DNA from: Thiobacillaceae bacterium | GTDB lineage: Bacteria; Pseudomonadota; Gammaproteobacteria; Burkholderiales; Thiobacillaceae | Assembly: GCA_024643305.1 (NCBI GenBank) | Contig: JAHENE010000098.1 | Location: 1-7,417 of the forward strand | Length of the DNA stretch: 7,417 bases | Reading direction: 5' to 3' | Part shown: one piece after another, positions 1 to 4,156 of the stretch | Layout: every line of letters starts with the position of its first letter | Position numbering within the stretch: the first letter of the stretch is position 1 | The notes under the pieces: model-generated | Databases searched by the model: none | Seen by the model: the letters and a program-made list of their open reading frames with translations, nothing else | Told to the model about the DNA's origin: nothing | Made by a program: the position numbers and the translations under genes

Positions 1-19
1 AACAGTCAGTCAGAACCAC

Positions 20-49
20 TTGCACCCCATGGGCCATAGGTCTTATAGA
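20..49 (+). promoter_or_regulatory. Possible sigma-70 promoter of the phosphoribosyltransferase gene
   Basis: TTGCAC (20-25) and TATAGA (44-49) are separated by 18 bases and lie just before the first gene. Each hexamer matches the sigma-70 consensus only partly. If real, transcription would start near 55-57, which would favour the ATG at 97 over the GTG at 58 or the ATG at 67. This is a weak call from spacing and partial matches, and the upstream sequence is cut off by the window edge. Confidence 0.22.
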
Positions 50-96
50 ATCAATCCGTGATCGGCATGTTTACGGAACCGAAAGACACAAACCAA

Positions 97-666
97 ATGG
101 AAAAACCAGCAGGAAAACGCACCCGCCTATATTCAACCCAACAGTTGGATGACATCATCAGCGACATGGCACGCCAGGCGGCAGGCTTGCTGACCGGGCG
201 CACGCAGGTGGCAATCGTCGGCATCGTGCGACGCGGCGCGCCTCTGGCTGACCGATTGCAAGAGCGGATGGCCCGGGATTACGGTTTGAAGGATTGCACC
301 CGGCTGGACCTGAAGATCAAGCGGTATGCGGACGACCTCACCCTGCTCTATCCCGAAACCCGACTGACCGAAGCCCCCGAACACGCAACGCTCAACCTGG
401 ACGGCTACTCCGTGCTGGTAGTGGATGACGTGATGTATCGCGGCCATTCCATGCTGCGCGCGGTGGAATATCTGGCTGACAAACAACCGGCAGAAATCCG
501 AACCGTTGTGCTGGTGGACCGGGGGGCGACGAAACTTCCTGTCCGCAGCGACATCGTTGGCGTCAGGCTCGACGTTGCGCCGTCTGACATCATCGAATGC
601 AACGTGCCGCCCTACGAAGAAAACTTCAGGATTGATTTGCTGCAACCTGACTCCGGTACGAACTGA
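97..666 (+). CDS. PyrR-like type I phosphoribosyltransferase
   Basis: The 189-residue product has a type I phosphoribosyltransferase fold of PyrR type. These enzymes transfer ribose-5-phosphate from PRPP to a base such as uracil, and Bacillus PyrR also regulates pyr mRNA. Visible PyrR landmarks are VGIVRRGAPLADRL (41-54), RLDLKIKRYADDL (69-81), the PRPP-binding loop VLVVDDVMYRGHS (106-118) and VLVDRG followed by LPVR (138-150). The length is near the family norm of about 180. Two things are odd. The PRPP loop has YRGHS where PyrR has YTGRT. The N-terminal TR-x-x-H segment that I recall as an RNA contact in Bacillus PyrR reads S-D-M-A-R here. A regulatory RNA-binding role is therefore doubtful, and the substrate is unknown. 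No good ribosome binding site is visible. In-frame starts at 58 (GTG) and 67 (ATG) are possible; 97 was chosen because it best matches the PyrR N-terminus. The gene lies 267 bases upstream of nrtA on the same strand and is probably transcribed separately. Confidence 0.85.
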   Translation: MEKPAGKRTRLYSTQQLDDIISDMARQAAGLLTGRTQVAIVGIVRRGAPLADRLQERMARDYGLKDCTRLDLKIKRYADDLTLLYPETRLTEAPEHATLNLDGYSVLVVDDVMYRGHSMLRAVEYLADKQPAEIRTVVLVDRGATKLPVRSDIVGVRLDVAPSDIIECNVPPYEENFRIDLLQPDSGTN

Positions 667-671
667 AACAA

Positions 672-688
672 GGCACCAAGTAGGTGCA
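672..688 (+). promoter_or_regulatory. NtrC (NRI) enhancer site, strong
   Basis: The inverted repeat GGCACC-AAGTA-GGTGCA matches the NtrC consensus TGCACC-N5-GGTGCA at 11 of 12 defined positions. Its centre (680) is about 141 bases upstream of the predicted sigma-54 transcription start, a usual distance for an enhancer. It begins six bases after the phosphoribosyltransferase stop codon. The palindrome could also fold in RNA, but no U-tract follows it, so it is not a terminator. Confidence 0.75.
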
Positions 689-702
689 CAAGCTGTGCGC
701 CA

Positions 703-719
703 TGCACTGTTGGCGTCCA
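703..719 (+). promoter_or_regulatory. Second NtrC-like site, weak
   Basis: TGCACT-GTTGG-CGTCCA matches the NtrC consensus at 9 of 12 defined positions; the right half is poor. The main support is phasing. Its centre (711) is 31 bases, about three helical turns, from the strong site. The two would sit at about -141 and -110, close to the -140/-108 pair known at enterobacterial glnAp2. Cooperative binding next to a strong site could tolerate a weak sequence. Confidence 0.42.
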
Positions 720-723
720 CCTT

Positions 724-736
724 AATCAACACTTTC
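724..736 (+). promoter_or_regulatory. Possible IHF binding site
   Basis: AATCAACACTTTC fits the IHF core WATCAA-N4-TTR at every defined position except the last (C instead of R). It lies between the NtrC sites and the sigma-54 promoter, at about -90, where IHF bends DNA so that the activator can reach the polymerase. The IHF consensus is degenerate, so the position supports the call more than the sequence does. Confidence 0.38.
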
Positions 737-794
737 CTTCCCATCGGCTTAATCCATCCCTTGAACCCCCCTGTTTATTAGGGAGTTATGAATC

Positions 795-810
795 TGGCAC
801 GGCCATTGCT
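795..810 (+). promoter_or_regulatory. Sigma-54 (RpoN) -24/-12 promoter of the nitrate operon
   Basis: TGGCACGGCCATTGCT matches the RpoN consensus TGGCACG-N4-TTGCW at every defined position, with the -24 GG at 796-797 and the -12 GC at 808-809. The predicted transcription start is at about 821, only four bases before the first regulatory hairpin. Together with the upstream NtrC sites this predicts transcription under nitrogen limitation by activated NtrC. The same promoter class drives the Klebsiella nasF operon. Confidence 0.9.
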
Positions 811-880
811 AACTGGTAATCGAAGGCTGCAATGGCGCAGTCCTCGGCATTAACTTCTCCTTATTGGTTTTTTAGACAAC

Positions 881-920
881 GGCGTCTCGACTCTGCAGAG
901 TCAGACGCCTTTTTATTTTT
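881..920 (+). terminator. Intrinsic terminator (attenuator) in the nrtA leader
   Basis: GGCGTCT (881-887) pairs perfectly with AGACGCC (903-909). After a single bulged C (888), GACTC (889-893) pairs with GAGTC (898-902) around a TGCA tetraloop. This 12-pair stem is followed directly by TTTTTATTTTT (910-920). It lies after the sigma-54 promoter and before nrtA, so it acts as an attenuator of the operon and does not end an upstream gene. Residues 881-887 are also part of hairpin P2, which makes terminator and antiterminator mutually exclusive. Confidence 0.92.
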
Positions 921-924
921 GGAG
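921..924 (+). promoter_or_regulatory. Ribosome binding site fixing the nrtA start
   Basis: GGAG lies nine bases before the ATG at 934 and starts directly after the terminator T-tract. Only transcripts that pass the terminator contain it. It decides the nrtA start in favour of 934 over the in-frame ATG at 832. An ATG at 929 is in another frame and too close to the GGAG. Confidence 0.8.
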
Positions 925-933
925 CGCAATGAA

Positions 934-2355
934 ATGGCAGACCATGATGAAAAAAAGATTCTCTTGCTGGACAACCCACGCCGCGACTTTCTCAAAAAGG
1001 CAGCTGGCGTTTCCGCTGCAGCCGCAATAATGAACATGGTGCCAGCAGGCATACGCAGTGCAGCCTGGGCTGGCGGCACGGATGGGCTGGAAAAAACCGA
1101 CCTCACATTCGGCATCATTCCGCTCACCGACTGCGCCACGATCGTGGTCGCGCATGAAAAGGGCTTCTTCAAGAAATATGGACTGAACACCACCATTTCC
1201 AAGGAGGCCTCCTGGGCCAACATCCGCGACAAGGTATCCATTGGTGCACTGGATGGCGCGCACATGCTGGCCGGCATGCCCATTGCCGCGACCCTGGGCG
1301 TGGGCGCCACCCCCAAGGACACCATCACCGCCTTTTCGATGGACTTGAATGGCAACGGCATCACCGTTTCCAACGAACTGTACGATCGCATGGTGGAAGC
1401 CGATCCCGTGGCGATGAAAGCGCGCCCCACCACCGCCATCGCGCTCAAGAAAGTCATCGATGCCGACAAGAAGGCCGGCAAGGATCCGATGACCTTCGCC
1501 CAGGTGTTCCCAGTCTCGACCCATAACTATGAGATTCGCTACTGGATGGCCTCGGCCGGTATCGATCCGGACAAGGATGTTCGCCTCATCGTGATTCCGC
1601 CGCCGCAGATGGTGGCCAACCTGCAGTCGAAGAACATCGTCGGCTATTGCGTAGGCGAACCTTGGAACCAGCGTGCCGTGGAAATGGGCATCGGCAAGTC
1701 AATCATCACCAATTACGAAATCTGGAACAACAATCCGGAAAAAGTGTTCGGCGTAAACCTGGAGTGGGCCGAGAAATACCCCAATACCCACAAGGCTGCC
1801 GTGAAGGCTCTGATTGAAGCAGCAGCCTGGGCTGACAAAGCGGAAAACCGCAAGGAAGTCGTACAGATCATTTCGGCCAAGTCCTACGTCAATGCGCCGA
1901 CCGATGTGGTGGACAACTCCATGACGGGTACCTGGCGTTACAGCAAGGATGAAAATCCGGTCAGCCTGCCTGACTTCAACGTCTTCTATCGTTATGCCGC
2001 CAACTTTCCGTGGGAGTCACATGCTGCCTGGTTCATCACCCAGATGATCCGCTGGGGCCAGATCGACAAACCGCTGGATATTCGCAAGACAGCGGCCTCC
2101 ATCTACAGGCCCGACATCTACCGTCAGGCTGTCAAGGAGTTGGGCATTGCCGCGCCGAGCATCGACTGGAAGCCTGAGGGCATCCACAACAAGAACTGGA
2201 CATTGAAGCAGGCGACCAGCCCGATCGAGATGGGACCGGACATGTTCTTCGACGGCATGAAGTACGACCCTGCCAAGCTGATGGATTACATCAAGGGTTT
2301 CAAGGTTTCCAACACCACGGTGGACATGAAGAAACTGGCAAAGCTGAACAAGTAA
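934..2355 (+). CDS. nrtA: Nitrate ABC transporter, periplasmic nitrate-binding protein NrtA/NasF
   Basis: The 473-residue product is a solute-binding protein of the NrtA/CmpA (NitT/TauT) family that captures nitrate, possibly also nitrite, in the periplasm. The N-terminus is a twin-arginine signal: NPRRDFLKKA (14-23) with R16-R17, an alanine-rich segment (22-32) and a likely cleavage after AWA (44-46). There is no lipobox cysteine, so a soluble protein is expected. Family landmarks are LTFGIIPLTDCATIVVAHEKGFF near the mature N-terminus, KEASWANIRDK with W94, GALDGAHMLAGMPIA, and CVGEPWN (G241-N245). Length fits the family (about 440-480). The start at 934 is set by GGAG nine bases upstream. 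The open frame continues back to ATG 832, but that stretch encodes the leader hairpins and terminator. It could be confused with the cytoplasmic sensor NasS, which is homologous, but NasS lacks an export signal. It is the first gene of the operon and is followed by a strong hairpin. Confidence 0.93.
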   Translation: MADHDEKKILLLDNPRRDFLKKAAGVSAAAAIMNMVPAGIRSAAWAGGTDGLEKTDLTFGIIPLTDCATIVVAHEKGFFKKYGLNTTISKEASWANIRDKVSIGALDGAHMLAGMPIAATLGVGATPKDTITAFSMDLNGNGITVSNELYDRMVEADPVAMKARPTTAIALKKVIDADKKAGKDPMTFAQVFPVSTHNYEIRYWMASAGIDPDKDVRLIVIPPPQMVANLQSKNIVGYCVGEPWNQRAVEMGIGKSIITNYEIWNNNPEKVFGVNLEWAEKYPNTHKAAVKALIEAAAWADKAENRKEVVQIISAKSYVNAPTDVVDNSMTGTWRYSKDENPVSLPDFNVFYRYAANFPWESHAAWFITQMIRWGQIDKPLDIRKTAASIYRPDIYRQAVKELGIAAPSIDWKPEGIHNKNWTLKQATSPIEMGPDMFFDGMKYDPAKLMDYIKGFKVSNTTVDMKKLAKLNK

Positions 2356-2362
2356 CGAAGCC

Positions 2363-2384
2363 TCCCGCCCCTTTTGGGGCGGGA
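2363..2384 (+). other. Intercistronic GC-rich hairpin between nrtA and nrtB
   Basis: CCCGCCCC (2364-2371) pairs perfectly with GGGGCGGG (2376-2383) around a TTTT loop, and a T-A pair (2363/2384) extends it to nine pairs. No T-run follows on either strand, so it is unlikely to be a Rho-independent terminator. It begins seven bases after the nrtA stop. Hairpins here in ABC-transporter operons commonly protect the upstream mRNA end, so that the binding protein is made in excess of the membrane parts. That function is inferred. Confidence 0.7.
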
Positions 2385-2412
2385 AATCGGAGGCTACGAA
2401 AAGGAACACATC

Positions 2413-3339
2413 ATGCACGCACAAGTAATCCGACTGGAATCAACAAAAGAAAAAATGGAAGAAACCAACACCGCAGAGTCTGTGGAAACTGCTTATCCAG
2501 GCACCCCGGAAACTGAAACGCAGGAACCTGCCAAATCAGCCAAACGCGAACCCAACCGCGAGCGTAATCGCGGTGTCGCGCTCAGGGTTCTGCTCCCGTT
2601 CTTTACCTTCCTGATGGTGCTGGCCCTGTGGAGTTTTGTGCAAACCAAAATTGCGCCCGAATTACCCACGCCATCGCAAACATGGGAACACGCCAAGGAA
2701 GTTCTCGCGCACCCGTTCTACGACAAAGGTCCAAATGACCTCGGCATCGGCTGGCAGCTTCTTTACTCGCTCGGCCGCGTCGTCGCCGGTTTCGGACTGG
2801 CCGCACTGGTCGGTATTCCCCTGGGATTCCTCATGGGCATGAGCATCAACATCCAGCGCGCAATAACACCGTTGGTCCAGATCCTGCGGCCCGTCTCGCC
2901 CCTGGCCTGGCTGCCGATCGGGCTGCTGGTATTCAAGGCGGTCAACCCGTCCGCCATCTTCGTGATTTTCATCACCTGCATCTGGCCGATGATTTTGAAC
3001 ACGGCAACCGGTGTGAAAGCCATTCCGCAGGACTACTTGAACGTTGCCTCCGTGCTCAAGCTGAGCAAGCTGGAACTGGCAAGACGCATTCTCTTCCCGG
3101 CCACCCTGCCCTACGTCGTCACCGGCATGCGTTTATCGCTTGGCGTGGCGTGGATGGTGATCGTGGCTGCAGAAATGCTTACCGGCGGCATCGGCATCGG
3201 CTTCTGGCTGTGGGATGAATGGAACAATCTTTCCGTGCCTTCCATCATCGTCGCCATCGCCATCATCGGCATAACCGGCATCGTGCTGGACGGAATCATG
3301 GGCCTGGTGCAAATGCGCCTGGACTACACCAAACGCTAA
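2413..3339 (+). CDS. nrtB: Nitrate ABC transporter, membrane permease NrtB/NasE
   Basis: The 308-residue product is a NitT/TauT-type ABC permease that forms the nitrate channel in the inner membrane. Hydrophobic segments lie at about 57-77, 121-143, 164-174, 180-197, 241-262 and 277-297. The EAA-type loop that docks to the ATPase is VASVLKLSKLELARRILFPATLP (211-233), with ASVLKLSKLELARRILFP at its core. Residues 1-54 form a polar tail rich in Glu, Thr, Lys and Arg with no recognisable domain, longer than the short N-terminus usual for these permeases. The ATG at 2413 has AAGGA seven bases upstream. A TTG at 2374 is in frame but lies in the intercistronic hairpin, and the ATG at 2455 has no ribosome binding site. 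It follows nrtA by 57 bases and precedes the ATPase gene by 10. Confidence 0.93.
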   Translation: MHAQVIRLESTKEKMEETNTAESVETAYPGTPETETQEPAKSAKREPNRERNRGVALRVLLPFFTFLMVLALWSFVQTKIAPELPTPSQTWEHAKEVLAHPFYDKGPNDLGIGWQLLYSLGRVVAGFGLAALVGIPLGFLMGMSINIQRAITPLVQILRPVSPLAWLPIGLLVFKAVNPSAIFVIFITCIWPMILNTATGVKAIPQDYLNVASVLKLSKLELARRILFPATLPYVVTGMRLSLGVAWMVIVAAEMLTGGIGIGFWLWDEWNNLSVPSIIVAIAIIGITGIVLDGIMGLVQMRLDYTKR

Positions 3340-3349
3340 GAGGCTCACC

Positions 3350-4138
3350 ATGGCTCAATATCTCGAACTGCAAAAAATCGGCATTACTTTCAAGACGGCG
3401 CGGGGCTCATTCCGCGCACTGGACGACATCAACCTCAAGGTCGAAAAAGGCGAGTTCATCTCCCTGATCGGCCACTCCGGATGCGGCAAATCCACCGTGC
3501 TCAACATTGTTGCAGGGCTGCTCAACGCAACCGAGGGATTTGCACTGCTGAAAGGAAAGGAAGTCAAAGGACCGGGGCCGGAACGTGCCGTGGTTTTCCA
3601 GAACCACTCACTACTGCCCTGGCTCACCGTTTACGAAAACGTGCAACTGGCAGTCAACAAGGTCATGGGCGACAAGACCAAGGCCGAACGCAAGGACTGG
3701 ATCATGCACAACCTCAAGCTGGTGCACATGGAACATGCCTCAGACAAGCGTCCCGGCGAAATCTCCGGCGGCATGAAACAACGTGTCGGCATCGCCCGCG
3801 CGCTGTCCATGGAGCCAGATGTGCTGCTGATGGACGAACCCTTTGGTGCGCTGGACGCGCTCACCCGCGCTCACCTTCAGGATTCGGTGATGGAAATCCA
3901 GGCCGAACTTGGCAACACCGTGCTGATGATCACCCACGATGTGGACGAAGCCGTGCTGCTGTCGGACCGCATCGTGATGATGACCAACGGGCCGGCCGCC
4001 ACCATTGGCGAGATTCTCGACATCGACCTGCCGCGCCCGCGTGAACGCCTGCAACTTGCGAAAGACCCGCACTACCACCAGTTGCGCGGCCAGGTGCTGG
4101 AATTCCTGTACCAGCGGCAAATGCGCCCTGCAGCATAA
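3350..4138 (+). CDS. nrtD: Nitrate ABC transporter, ATP-binding protein NrtD/NasD
   Basis: The 262-residue cytoplasmic ATPase powers nitrate import through NrtB. All ABC motifs are present: Walker A GHSGCGKST (41-49), Q-loop VVFQN with Q84, signature ISGGMKQRVGIARAL (138-152), Walker B VLLMDEP (158-164), D-loop FGALDA (165-170) and the switch histidine H196 in MITHDVDEAVLLSDR. It has the single-domain layout of NrtD. Cyanobacterial NrtC carries an extra C-terminal NrtA-like sensor domain, and no such domain is present here. As only one ATPase gene is visible, the transporter probably uses a homodimer. The start at 3350 has AAGAGG six bases upstream, overlapping the nrtB stop codon, which suggests translational coupling. 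Confidence 0.93.
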   Translation: MAQYLELQKIGITFKTARGSFRALDDINLKVEKGEFISLIGHSGCGKSTVLNIVAGLLNATEGFALLKGKEVKGPGPERAVVFQNHSLLPWLTVYENVQLAVNKVMGDKTKAERKDWIMHNLKLVHMEHASDKRPGEISGGMKQRVGIARALSMEPDVLLMDEPFGALDALTRAHLQDSVMEIQAELGNTVLMITHDVDEAVLLSDRIVMMTNGPAATIGEILDIDLPRPRERLQLAKDPHYHQLRGQVLEFLYQRQMRPAA

Positions 4139-4156
4139 GCGGGATTGGAGACTGAA

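Larger units (their letters stand above)
821..933 (+). ncRNA. ANTAR-type antitermination leader with dual hexaloop hairpins (5' UTR of nrtA)
   Basis: The predicted 5' UTR of about 113 nt holds two hairpins with six-base loops. P1 pairs GGCTGC (825-830) with GCAGTC (837-842), six pairs including one G-U, around loop AAUGGC (831-836). P2 pairs AGAC (874-877) with GTCT (884-887) around loop AACGGC (878-883). Both loops have A at position 1 and G at position 4, the signature of RNAs bound by ANTAR-domain antiterminators (NasR, NasT, EutV, AmiR). P2 shares 881-887 with the 5' arm of the following terminator, so the two folds exclude each other. Inference: without a nitrate/nitrite-activated ANTAR protein transcription stops near 915-920; with it, P1-P2 is held and polymerase reads into nrtA. 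The linker (843-873, 31 nt) is fairly long and the P2 stem is short. The regulator gene is not in the window. Confidence 0.85.

Noticed and set aside
672..688. The inverted repeat after the phosphoribosyltransferase stop as a transcription terminator
   Set aside because: The stem is only five to six pairs and no T-tract follows. The exact GCACC-N5-GGTGC layout and its distance to the sigma-54 promoter fit an NtrC site much better.
133..744. A 203-codon open frame on the minus strand over the phosphoribosyltransferase gene
   Set aside because: It is antisense to a recognisable PyrR-like protein and has no family motif; its 5' end covers the NtrC sites.
821..920. The nrtA leader as a PyrR-controlled attenuator, because a PyrR-like gene is adjacent
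   Set aside because: I see no PyrR-type binding-loop sequence in the leader, the neighbouring protein lacks the RNA-contact residues I recall, and the paired A1/G4 hexaloops fit ANTAR binding fully.
929..1000. Alternative start at ATG 929 directly after the terminator, giving a short leader peptide
   Set aside because: It is only four bases from the GGAG and in a different frame from nrtA. No regulatory codon run is visible in the peptide.
2363..2384. The nrtA-nrtB hairpin as a Rho-independent terminator ending the operon after nrtA
   Set aside because: It is followed by AAATCGG with no T-run, and nrtB has its own good ribosome binding site 17 bases later.
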